NCBI GenBank assembly: GCA_027924585.1
Contig: BSBM01000865.1
Span: 6,313,001 to 6,377,000, forward strand
From: Larix kaempferi
Lineage: Eukaryota > Streptophyta > Pinopsida > Pinales > Pinaceae
Length of the DNA: 64,000 bases
Direction of reading: 5' to 3'
Shown here: in pieces, positions 22,960-33,900 of the stretch
Position numbering within the stretch: position 1 is the first letter of the stretch
Layout of the letters: every line of letters begins with the position of its first letter
Made by a program: the position numbers and the translations under genes
The notes under the pieces: model-generated
Told to the model about the DNA's origin: nothing
The model's input: the letters and a program-made list of their open reading frames with translations, nothing else
Databases searched by the model: none

Positions 22960-23470
22960 CACCATACATCATCCTGATGTATATATGATCATCCTGATCA
23001 TCATCACTGCAACATCCTGCTACATGTCATCTGGAGCAAGATCCTGAAGCTCGTCATCCATGATCATCCTGATCATATAATGCATCTACCTGATGCATAC
23101 CAAGTATATACCTAATACATATCATCATACATGATCCACCTGATCATACAATGTATCCACCTGATCATACCTGATACATATCAACATACATGATCTACAT
23201 GATCATACATAGTATCCACCTGATACATATGCAGATACATGGTCCAAGCATCCAACATGATGCATATACAAAACACATACAAATGATCCTACTGATCATA
23301 TCCAGCATCCAACATGATGCGTACATACATATACATATAAATGATCCAACTGATCATATCCATCATCCAACACGATGCATACATACAGATCCAAAACGAT
23401 GTACACATCTCCAGTTACTGCTCTGTATATCCATCATCCAACTTATGCATATACAGAGCAGTAACTAGAG
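22960..23470. repeat. GATCATCCTGATCA-type repeat array, element 4
   Basis: Irregular copies of a unit containing TGATCCACCTGATCATAC and ATCCAACATGATGCATACA. The homologous region of element 3 (55800-56260) has the regular 58-base form of this repeat in the other orientation. Confidence 0.85.
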
Positions 23471-23570
23471 CATCGTCTTGATGCTCATCATCCAACGCTT
23501 ACATCCACAGCCATGTGAAGGATCCTTCTTCCAACATGCTTGGAATGGATTCTACAAATGTGTCCATCAC

Positions 23571-26354
23571 TTCTTCCTCGAAGTGTCATCAATCTGAAGA
23601 ACACCAAGCCTCTCTCTGAAGTACTCCAACATCACTCTGGCTAGTGTTTTCATCAGCACATCCGCAATCTGCTTGTCCGTCACAACATACAGGAGCTTCA
23701 CTGCTCCTCTCTACACCATATCCCTGATATAGTGATATTTGATCTCTATGTGTTTCAACTTTTCGTGAAACACTGGGTTCTTAGACAGCTTCACACAACT
23801 CTGGTTATCACAGAAGATACCAGTAGCATCCAACGGGAGATCAAATAACTTAAACACTAGCTTTCGAATCCATACTTCCTCACAACTAGCTGAACAAGCT
23901 GCAACATACTCTGCCTCGGCTATACTTAGTGCTATGCAAGACTGCTTCCTGCTAAACCAAGAGATCACACCTGATCCCATACTGAAGCAGCACCTAGATG
24001 TGCTCTTCCTATCTGCAGCACTGCCTACCCAATCTAAATCAACATAACCCTATAGGTTAAACTTTTGATTCGCTTCATACCTTAGCCCATAATCAACTGT
24101 ACCCTTCAGGTACCTAAGAATATGCTTTACAGCAACCAGGTGAACACTCCTTAGATCCGTCAAGAACTGGCTCAATGTGTTCACTGCAAAGCAAATATCT
24201 GGTCTCGTGTTTGTTAGGTACATCAAGGACCCAATCATCTGACGATACATAGAGACATCAACCGGCTCAGATGAAGCATCACATAGAAGCTTTAGATTCG
24301 ATGCCATAGGTGTGGCCATGGCCTTGCAATCCATCATCCCGGACCTCTTCAGGATATCTACTGTATACTTCCCTTGTCCAAGGAAGATCCCATCTACACT
24401 CTACCACACCTCCATACCTAGGAAATAGTGCATCATCCCTAAGTCCTTCATATTGAACTCGGCAGCAAGCTTCCTCTTTGTATCGGAAATCAATCTGTCA
24501 TCTCCTATTACAAACAGGTCATCCACATATAGGAGTAGTATCACAGTATTCCCTTCCTCAACCTTGTAGTAAAGGTTGGAATCCGCTTTACTCTTGGTAA
24601 AGCCCAAAATAGATAGGAAACTGTCCATCCTACCATACCACATTCTGGGAGCTTGCTTCAAGCCATAGAAGGCTTTCTTCAATCTTCACACATATGACTC
24701 CTTGTCATGTGTTTCAAAACCGAGTGGTTGCTCCACATACACTTCCTCTTCGACTACACCATTCAAGAAGGAAGTCTTGACATCCATCTGGTGTATGTTC
24801 CATTTCATCGCTGCAGCCAGGGAAAGTACTGATCCGATGGAAGTGTACCTCGCTACAGGAGAAAAAATTTCTTCATAGTCTATTCCCTCTTTCTGAGAGA
24901 ATCCACGAGCTACGAATCTTGCCTTGTATTTTTCTATGTTTCCATCTGCAGCATGCTTGATTTTGTAGATCCATTTAGAAGTCACAACAGACTTCCCTTC
25001 AGGTCTTGGGACAGCATCCCAAACATCATTTTTCATTATTGATTGGTATTCCTCGACCATGGCATCCTTCCATTCTTTCTTTTCTGTTGCTTCTTCATAA
25101 CTGGAAGGTTCTTTGTTCATGATATCACAGAGTAAAGCAACATAGCTGGTATGAGATCTAGTTCTCTTCTTTGCTCTATGTTCTTCTTCTAGAATTCCAA
25201 ATCTCTCTACATCTTGAATGAGCTCTCTAGCCCATGCAGGTTTCCTCTTGTGAGAGTTGTCCTCACATGGTGGATCTACAGGTTGTTGCGGATCTTCAAT
25301 TTCACGATCAACATCTGGAATAACTTCAGTCATGGTAGTGTCTTGAAATCTAGTTTCCTTAGGTTCTTCATAATATTCAACAGGTGTCTTTCTTGATTTG
25401 ATGAATGTTGAGTTTTCATCAAATGTCATATCCCTGCTGACATCAATCTTCTTGAACCCTGGAAATTATATTCTATAATCCTTCGAGCTTTCACTGTAAC
25501 CCACAAAGATACCCTTTTTTCCTGAAGGATCTAGCTTGGTCCTCTTTTACTTTGGGACATGTGTGTATACTGGACAACCAAATATTCTAAGATGGTTGAC
25601 TTCAGGTTTCTGACCAGAGAAGACCTCTTATGGTGTCTTGTTGTCCAATATATTGTGGGGTGTTCTGTTTTGCACATATACAACTGTTCTAGTTGCCTCT
25701 TCCCATAGATGCATAGGTAGATCCTGGTCATGCAACATTGCCCTTGCTGCTTCCATGATTGTTCTGTTCTTTCTTTTTGCAACTCCATTCTGTTGTGGAT
25801 TGTAAGGAGCAGTCAACTCCCTCTTAATCCCTGAATCATTGCATAGTTTCTTGAAGTCACCTGAGGTGAATTCTCCACCATTGTCGGATCTGAATGTTTT
25901 GATCTTCTTATCAGTTTGGTTCTCCATCAAGGTTTTGAATTCCTTGAACTTATCAAAAACTTCATCTTTATTCTTCAAGAAGTAAACCCATGTCTTCCTG
26001 GAGAAGTCATCAATGAAAGAGACATAGTAAACATACCCACTCAGAGAATTGGATGACATCGGACCACATACATCGGAGTGGATAATTTCCAAGATACCTT
26101 TTGCCTTGCTTTAACTGCTTGGGAAAGCCTTCTTAATGTTCTTACCTTTTGCACATCCTTTGCAAACACCTTCATGCTTGGTCTTAATTTCAAGAAGACC
26201 TTCTACAGCCTTACTTGCAATTGGTAATGCTCTGTAGTGCATATGTGCAAGTCTTCTATGCCAAAGTTCACTTGGCTCCATGGAATCATGCACCATGGCA
26301 TGTTCAGGTTGGCCCTTCAATTTATACAATCCTCCCTCTTGCTCTCCAATCAAC
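23571..26354 (-). pseudogene. Copia pol of element 4: integrase, RT, RNase H
   Basis: Domains in order on the minus strand: GAG-pre-integrase with ELWHRRLAHMHYRALP and CKGCAKGKN (26390-26140); integrase core (26092-25628) with IHSDVCGPM, FRSDNGGEF and NGVAKRKNRT, where the last motif normally has the catalytic Glu (VAERKN) but here reads Lys; the RT N-terminal part with GVVEEEVYVEQPLGFETHD; RT with LLLYVDDLFVIGDD (24682-24401); then RNase H with MGSGVISWF and HIEIKYHYIRDMV. Stops lie near 26110, at 25628-25630, 25547-25549, 24686-24688, 24401-24403 and near 24050. The frame joins the gag part at 37266 exactly once the Gypsy insertion is ignored. Confidence 0.9.
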
Positions 26355-26359
26355 ACTGC
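26355..26359. repeat. target site duplication of the Gypsy insertion (left)
   Basis: ACTGC, repeated at 37261-37265; both lie in the coding frame of element 4. Confidence 0.9.
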
Positions 26360-27066
26360 TGTAGCTAGGGTTTTACCCCTAGCTTGTGCCAATGAGCACC
26401 TACTAAGGAGAATGGACTCCTTAGTAGCAGTTCAGTGAATTAAACTAATTAAGCTAAAACAGAAAATTAAATTAATTCCAAAACAAGCATGAAACATAAA
26501 CATCAAATTTAAAGAATGACTTTTTGTATTGATGTTACCTTCAATGTAAAGGTTTGATGAAGCCCTTTGTAGTGTCCAAGAGGATGCTCCAAGCTTCAAT
26601 ATGCTCCTTCTCCTTCTCCAATGGTAGTGATGGGCCAAAGGTGGCTCTCAAGGTGAAAATAGTTCAATGGTGAACTAGGGTTTCGAGAGAGATTTTGGCA
26701 GAGTAAGGGTGCTTGTGTTTGTGGATATGGAATAAGGGATCTCCATCACCTATTTATAGTTTTTTGGTGGTGGAGTGCTGACCCATGGTTTTAGGAAACA
26801 CATGGTTTTGGGCAGCTGTATAGGGTTTTTTTCCTCCTTTTCCTCATTATTTTATATTTTTTATTCCCTTTTTAGGGGATTTTTGCTATTTTTGGAGGAA
26901 AAGGGGGTTTTTTTAGCCTTTTTTAGGCTATTTTGAGGGTTTTATGGCCTTTTGGAGGCTTTTTAATAGGATTTTTTGGGATTTTAAGGGAAAAATGGTA
27001 GGAAAATGGGCAAATGAGCCATGTAATGTGGTAGATGAGCTAGTGAGCACTTTTTGGGTGTTAACA
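26360..27066 (-). mobile_element. 3' LTR of the Gag-only element
   Basis: The plus strand begins TGTAGCTAGGGTTTTACC and ends GGGTGTTAACA. It has a minus-strand TATA (plus TATTTATAGT at 26751). It lacks a duplication of about 20 bases, around CCTTTTGGAGGC, present in the 5' LTR. Confidence 0.92.
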
Positions 27067-27082
27067 GATTGCCCCCTGATGT
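27067..27082 (-). promoter_or_regulatory. polypurine-like tract of the Gag-only element
   Basis: Minus strand ATCAGGGGGCAATC directly before TGTTAACA. The same tract precedes the inverted LTR at 28384-28397. Confidence 0.65.
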
Positions 27083-27134
27083 GCGAGGGCAGGAGCTCAT
27101 CGTATGGCCGATGGACATCATAAGTCATGAATGG

Positions 27135-28329
27135 TAGCTAGGGTTTTACAGTCGCCTTTGTTCAGAGTATTCTGCAGTATCCTGCCATTTTTAGCCAGCT
27201 TGAGTCTCCCTCAGCCCAGTTATCCTACCAGATCCACTACCGCTATGATCCCTTTCCCCTCAGTCAGTTTCATATGCTGCCAGATCATTCCCATTATCAC
27301 ACTCTGAACAAAGGAAGTTTGAGTCCACCCACTCTACTTGCCCAGTTGTCCCTCCACAGTTTGTCAGTCCTGCCATCAGTACTATCACATTCCGGTTGTT
27401 TACCTCGCGCTCCTGTCAAGGAAACATCATTGCCTTGATAGTTGCAGGTCTCCCTCTGTCGACGACAGCTCCTCTATTCCAGAGGATAGGCCCAGAGGTC
27501 CCTACGCCTTGGACTTATCACCATCTGTGGTAAGTGCCTACGGATCATTCTAAGAGGAGACATCATTGCCTCTCTGAGTGGTTGTTCCTCACATGCTCGA
27601 CTTCAGCACCTTGATCGCATCGTTGAGGATCGCGTAGGATTATATCCCATCAGTTTTTAGTCGAAGACCCCGGATTTCCCCCGACTCTAGCACATTGGTG
27701 AGTCACTTCAGAACGTCCAGTTATATGTTCCCGTGGATGTCCGGGATGCGTTGGCGATTGTATTCGGAAGCCATCCAGTTATATGCTTCCTTGAGTACCC
27801 GTTCCAGTTCCAGATCAGTGTACCATTGAGGTCAGAGCTACTGGTCACTATGATCCCGCAGTTCATCAGTTCCTCTGGTACCCCAGTCAGCAGCACTGTT
27901 GATATTCCAGTGCACCAGTTCTTCAGCTTACACATGGTCCGCCTAGCAGTATGTCCCAGATTTGTGTCCCCTCTGGACCCTTATGATGTACACAGTGGCT
28001 ATGTATCTTATAGGTCCCCCTTTTCGGGCCTCACAGTTCTATTTATGTATCTTGATATGAGCATGGGTATGCCCGCCTCGTCCATATATTGAGATTGTTC
28101 CTCATTCAGTTTTTTGAGGTCATGTATATGTCAGGTCCCCATTTTTTGGACCCCATTGCTATTGTTATGTTATATCCTGATACGAGCATGGGAATGCCCG
28201 CCTCGTCCATATGATCAGATGATTCCTCATCCATTATTGAGGTTATGTACTTTTAGCTCTTGCAGTTGTTCGGGATCGTTGTTCCGGGCTTCAGTTTGTT
28301 TCTTCTCTTCTCTCCACATCCCAGGAAAA
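27135..28329. other. loop of the inverted repeat, non-coding 3' region
   Basis: No retroelement protein. It starts with the last 16 bases of the LTR (GTAGCTAGGGTTTTAC, 27134-27149) followed by AGTCGCC, reminiscent of the primer-site side of the 5' LTR. Near its end it holds a two-copy repeat of about 125 bases (ATGCCCGCCTCGTCCATAT near 28070 and 28195). Short ORFs show no domain. Confidence 0.6.
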
Positions 28330-28397
28330 CCATTCATGACTTATGATGTCCATCGGCCATACGATGAGCTCCTGCCCTCGCACATCAGGGGGCAATC

Positions 28398-29098
28398 TGT
28401 TAACACCCAAAAAGTGCTCACTAGCTCATTTACCACATTATATGGCCCATTTGTCCATTTTCCTACCATATTTCCATTAAAAATCCCAACAAATCCCATT
28501 TAAAAGCCTCCAAAAGAAACCCTCAAAATAGCCTAAAAAAGGCTAAAAACCCCCCTTTTCCTCCAAAAATAGCAAAATTCCCCTAAAAAGGGAATAAAAA
28601 ATATAAAATAATGAGGAAAAGGAGAAAAAAAAACCCTATACAGCTGCCCAAAACCATGTGTTTCCTCAAACCATGGGTCAGCACTCCACCACCAAAAAAC
28701 TATAAATAGGTGATGGAGATCCCTTATTCCATATCCACAATCACAAGCACCCTTACTCTGCCAAAATCTCTCTCGAAACCCTAGTTCACCATTGAACTAT
28801 TTTCACCTTGAGAGCCACCTTTGGCCCATCACTACCATTGGAGAAGGAGAAGGAGCATATTGAAGCTTGGAGCATCCTCTTGGACACTACAAAGGGCTTC
28901 ATCAAACGTTTACATTGAAGGTAACATCAATACAAAAAGTCATTCTTTAAATTTGATGTTTATGTTTCATGCTTGTTTTGGAATTAATTTAATTTTCTGT
29001 TTTAGCTTAATTAGTTTAATTTACTGAACTGCTACTAAGGAGTCCATTCTCCTTAGTAGGTGCTCATTGGCACAAGCTAGGGGTAAAACCCTAGCTAC
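28398..29098 (+). mobile_element. third LTR, inverted orientation
   Basis: Starts TGTTAACACCC after the same polypurine-like tract as the 3' LTR and ends CCCTAGCTAC, with the final A replaced by T, running into GTGATAATGG. TATA (CTATAAATAGG) at 28700-28710. Shares small variants with the 5' LTR rather than the 3' LTR. The sequence after it has no primer site, so it is not a 5' LTR of a second complete element. Confidence 0.9.
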
Positions 29099-29197
29099 TG
29101 TGATAATGGGGGTGCTTCCGAGATGATCGATCGTAGTGCCAGGACGCACGGGAGGGTACTTCTTCATGGGTTAAGGAACTAGAAGAAGTGTGTGGAT

Positions 29198-29400
29198 AAA
29201 ATGATACTGTCGTGTGGATTTTACGAGCCCAGGACAGTTCAAGCTCGTGGTTGCTTTCAATTTTAAGGAGTCTGAAAGCGATAAGAAGACTCTAAAATGA
29301 TGGAATGGTACTGTCGTGTGGATTTAACGAGCCCAAGACAGCGCATGCTCGTGGTTGCTTTCAATTTTAGAGAGTCTGAAAGCAAGTAAGAAGACTCCAG
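29198..29400. repeat. about 105-bp tandem repeat, two copies
   Basis: The block TACTGTCGTGTGGATTT...CGAGCCCA...CTCGTGGTTGCTTTCAATTTTA...GAGTCTGAAAGC occurs at about 29200 and 29305. It belongs to the region behind gag of the Gag-only element. Confidence 0.8.
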
Positions 29401-29849
29401 GGGGTTGCTTTTTCGTAGATTTAGTCTCCAAGGCCCAAAGAAGCATAAAAGGATGCAATGAAGAACTCTTCTAGCCGGTGTGACTAGAGTATTCCTTTTT
29501 CGTAATTAGTCTACCAGGTCCGGAAAAGGGTTAAACTTATACCAGATAGACGCCCTTTCAGGTACTTTAACGAGCATGAAAGGAAGCAAGATTGCTCGGC
29601 GATCTTTTCATTCTTTTAGGAGTCAGAAAAGAGCTTAACGGAAACTCCCTAAGTGCCTTTTTCGTAAAGGACTTGTCCGGCCCGAAAAAGGGATAAAATT
29701 ATACCGAACAAAAGGAATGGCCAGGCAAGGAGGAAGTGTTCGATCAAGGATCAGTAATGATGACCAAGAACGAGGGTAGGGGGGAACACTGGTGGGACTC
29801 CTTGCGGGGTAGATGACATGGTGGCAAAATAACGAAACATTTGCAGTAT
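29401..29849. other. non-coding, short inverted motifs
   Basis: Several CCTTTTTCGTAA / CCGGAAAAGGG blocks in both orientations could fold locally. No ORF. Confidence 0.4.
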
Positions 29850-30320
29850 GACAGGAGTGAATGGCTCATGTAAAAATGTGGAACAATCCGACAGCGGCCG
29901 ATGTGGCGCGCAAACCGAGGCAGCAAGGTGTTGGGACACAATGTTGAAATTGTACCAAGTGAGAGCGAGAAATGATCTCAAGCATCATTACGAGCTCGGA
30001 AAAATGAATCCGGCGATATAAAGGATGTCAAAAATGGGTAACGGCCGATGTGGCACGCAAACCGAGGTGACGAGGGCGTTTTGGAAAAATACCCGAAAAA
30101 TTGGGGGGTGAGAGCGAGAAATGATCTCAAGCATCATCACCAGCTCGGAAAAATGTATCCGATGATATAAAATATGTGAAAAACAGAGAACGGCCGATGT
30201 GGCACGCAAACCGAGGTGACTAGTGGTGTCTGGACACAATGCTGATATTAGTCCTGGTGAGAGCGAGAAATGATCTCAAGCATCATCACGGGCACGGAAA
30301 TATGAATCCGGCAGTGCACA
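29850..30320. repeat. 148-bp tandem repeat, three copies
   Basis: CGGCCGATGTGGCACGCAAA recurs at 29895, 30042 and 30191 (spacings 147 and 149), each followed by the block GAGAGCGAGAAATGATCTCA. GC content is visibly higher than in the Copia DNA around the element. Confidence 0.9.
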
Positions 30321-30452
30321 TGGTGCAAAAAACGGAGGTCATAAGGACTCCGGAATGGTCAAAGGAAATAACTAGGTGTATAAAATCAAATATACAAGTG
30401 ATATGTGACCTCAAAAATGGTTGAGATCACAAATGTGAAAAAGTGAGTAGGG

Positions 30453-30905
30453 TTAGTGACCTACCCCCATGCTATGTGCATGGGGTCTGTGATTTTGGAT
30501 CACATATGTGTTGGTTTGAACGATGGGTTCCTTGACATGCTGAGATAAAGGTGATGGGGTAGGTTCAAAATGATTGATCATGCCCCGTATCCCAGGGTCG
30601 AGGTAATCTATTGTGCCCCTTGACTCAGAGGTGTCAAGGTGGTGCTCTATGATAGCAGGGTCGAGACCAGGAATTTCGGTATAGGACCAGGAAAAGACAT
30701 CACCGTACTCTTTGAAGAGTTTTTTGTAGTCCTCAATCTCTTGCTCACTGCAGGAGGCTCCTAAAGTGATGAGTTCAGGGGCCCCTCCTGGGGCAGCGAT
30801 ATCAACTTGGATGACAGGTGAGATGTTGGCCATGTTACCTTCCTCGAAGGCATCAGGAGCAGGAATAGGGTCCTTGAACCAGTCGACCTTAGTGGGAGAA
30901 AGTCT
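30453..30905 (-). pseudogene. start of Gypsy pol, cut off before reverse transcriptase
   Basis: In a frame different from gag, entered near 30900, the product reads through the conserved start of a Gypsy pol: VDWFKDPIPAPDAFEEGN, a Glu-rich helix, then YGDVFSWSYTEIPGLDPAI and IEHHLDT. In complete elements this is followed by the RT. Here it turns into unrelated sequence and ends after about 126 codons from the first Met. The change of frame next to the end of gag could be a programmed frameshift inherited from a full element or a simple indel. No RT motifs (YVDD or equivalent) occur anywhere in the element. Confidence 0.75.
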
Positions 30906-33900
30906 TTGGATTCAACCGCGTATTGGGTAGCGGTGCTAGAGGAGGATTCTTCTGGGATGAAGTAGGAACGATGATGCATATCATCCCATGGATAATCCGG
31001 GGCAGTAAGGGCCTCAAGAATCTCCTCATCGGTACGGAAAGTTTGCGTTGTCAAATCGGTTGACGAGGGGGTAGTGGTGGAAGAGATCATATAGATGGTA
31101 TTAACCTCTCCGGAAGGTGAAGAGTCTGGGGGGCAGATCTCCTCAATAGTAGGTGGTGCCGTCTCAAGAGCCAGATTGTTCATCTCATAGAGAGCCGCTC
31201 TGTAATCCGGGAGATCGGGACAATGATGTGAATAGTGTCCATAAATACCGCATATGGCGCAGGAGTGGTTGGTACGTAGGGACTTATTGTTAGGCTTAGG
31301 AGTGGGGTTGAGTTCGACAGTTGGGATGTTGGGGTCATCGTCGAGCATCTGCATGTGCTTCTGCAATGCTGGTAAGTGTGGGCATTGGTGGGTCGCATGG
31401 CCCAACTCGTCACATAGCGAGCATTTGGGAGGAGCACGAAATACTGGAGGGTTTTTGACTGTCTTGGGAGGTGGTACAGCAGTGTAAGGTTGTGGACCTC
31501 TGCCCCCAGTGGGTTTGGGAGTAGGAGGAGGTGTCGTGGAGGACGAAGGGGTAGAGACACTGGGAGGTGGCTGAGTGGTAGTAGCCATGGGTTGCACCGG
31601 CTGGAGGACGACATCTGGTGTCGGCGAGCGAACGGGAGGCGAAAGATACCATACAGGTAATCCCAAGGTTAACCCAGGGAGGCTAAGGGTAGCCATGACC
31701 GGGGCGCTTACTACTCCCGATGGAGGAACTAGGAAGGGGATCGTATGGATCGGTGTAACACCAATGTGGCTAGGTACCAATGGTGGTTTAGGCAACAAGG
31801 GTGGTTGATTGTTAGGTGGTAGGTTGTCGTGGGACAAGGTACATAAGTCAGACATTTCGGGCGTAGATGACGGCGGAGGAATGGATTGAAAGGTGGAGGT
31901 CATCGGCGTGTCTGAGTAGACTCCAGGCCCCGTAGAGGAAACAAACGAGGTGGTGGCACTAGAAACAGGTTGTTCAACCATGGGGAGAACATTTTCAGGT
32001 GCCGCGGGAGCACTGGGATCATAGTAGGTGAGCTGGTCAATCTTAACCATGCGTCCCTCAAGGGGGAACATCATGGTGCGAAAGACAGAAGAGGCAACCG
32101 CCCGCATGGCATACATGTAGCTGCGGCCAAGTAAAAGGTTATAATCCAATTGGGCATTAATTACCTCTATGTCAATAAGGACTGTTTTACCACCTAACTG
32201 GACAGGAACGTTGGGCAGGAGGCCTTGGGGCTGGGCCGAACGACCGTTGTAGGCGCGTAATGCAGTGGTGGACTGCTGAAGAGGAGGGGATCCTAGCTTC
32301 TGCCATACGAATGTAAACATAACGCATGTGGAGGCACCCTCATCGATGATGCACCGATGGATGACAAGATTCCTAACGGAGACAGTAACTTGGAATGCTA
32401 AGCTGGAAGGTAGGCGTGGTTCAGACTGGTCTAAATCAAATGCCATCAAATGCGAATCAGTTGGGTCAATCCCCCCAATGGCGGAGAGTAAAGTCTTGCG
32501 CTGGGAAGGGCAGTTCTTCAAGACTTCTAACGCAGACATGGCTGCGGGAGATTGGGCTAGGTCGTTTACGATGTTGTAGTTTGACGCAGCGCGCGCGTTA
32601 GGGTTATTGTTGATTCGGCGAAGTGGGAAACGAGGTGCTTTCGCAGCGCCATCTATGGGAGGCAGAGGTATATGTAGCGCCTGATCAGTGGGATGGGCGT
32701 TAGTAGGTTTATCCGTGGGAGTGGCTTCAGAGGTGGAGCCATATTGGTTCCGACGGGTCTGGAGGTTGACATCAGCAGATGACATCATCAGCAAGTGGTG
32801 GGTACCTGAATCAAACATGGGTTGATCAGGAGCAGCGTAAGTGATCTGTTGTTGTTGGGGCGCGTTGGCTTGATGGGGAGCTAACGGCTGAGTGTTCACT
32901 ACGCCTTGGGTCGGTAATGGGTTTTGCAGCACCAAAGGGGGTTGTTGAGGTTGGGGAGGGTTGGGCGGTGCTTGGGGAGCCGCATGCCCTTGGCGATGGG
33001 CCTCGTCAACCCAAAGCTGCCGAGCTCGCTCCAAGTGTGGGCAAGCGTGTGTGTAATGTCCATAGACCCCGCAAATAGAACAAGGGTGGTTCGTTCGCAA
33101 ATTGGGGTTTTTAGCCTGCTTGGGCGGGCGATCAGGGTTTTGATTAGCGGGGGCCGCATTGTTGTTGTCGGGGGGATTAGCCTGTTGGCCAGCTTGGTCA
33201 GCAGGTTGGTTGTTCCCACGATTACGGCCTTTGCCGCGGTTCTGTTGGCCCTGGTTACGTTGGTTATTCTGGTTTTGCTGCGGGTTCTGTTGGGCGTAAA
33301 CTTGCCCTTGGGCAGCAGGTGGATTTTGAGGTTGCGCAGGTGCTGGAGCAGGCTGCGGAGGATGATATGTAGGTTGAGGCTGAGCAGGTGCAGCAACTTG
33401 AGGGGGTTGCTGATAGGTCTGCGGAGCAGGTTGTGGATGTGCCGCAGGGGCTGCCTGGGGCGGATAATAAGCGGGTGGGGCTTGTGAAGGCGCAGGAGCT
33501 GGGGCAGCCTGCTGATGGTAGTAAGGCTGAGGGGCGACTGGAGGAGCATAAGCAGGAGTCGCATACCCGAAGCACTGAGGTGGACATGAAGGTCCATGGG
33601 AATGGTGATGTGTCATGGGAGCATACGAGTTGGTTGCTCCAAACTGTGAAGTAGCCCGTGACAGGTCGGGGCCAGGGATAGGACGTGCTTTAGAAAATGG
33701 TTGGGGATGCGAAGAAACACGGCCAATGATACCATCTGCAGCGTGGGATGCCCCCGGTGCATCATGCTGGGAGGACTCGCCGCGAGGGGCGTCAGGTATA
33801 ATGGTATAAAGGTAACCCGATTGGGTGTAAATGAGGTCGAACTGTTGGGCCTTAAGGATGGCTCCTTCTTCAGACTGGGGTCTTTCTGAGGCTACATCCT

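Larger units (their letters stand above)
26360..29098. repeat. large inverted repeat: LTR plus 68 bases, 1.2 kb loop
   Basis: The left arm 26360-27134 (LTR plus 68 internal bases) is mirrored by 28330-29098; the loop is 27135-28329. Mirroring stops exactly after the CCATTCATGAC/GTCATGAATGG block. The arms are almost identical. Confidence 0.9.

Noticed and set aside
28398-29098. A separate, plus-strand complete LTR element starting with this LTR
   Set aside because: No primer site follows it, no partner LTR in that orientation, and no target duplication around it.
32899-33597. Long overlapping ORFs on both strands (187-232 codons) in the Gag polyprotein region
   Set aside because: Shadows of the Pro/Gln-rich coding strand; repetitive composition, no start context or domain, and the 1408-codon frame explains the region.
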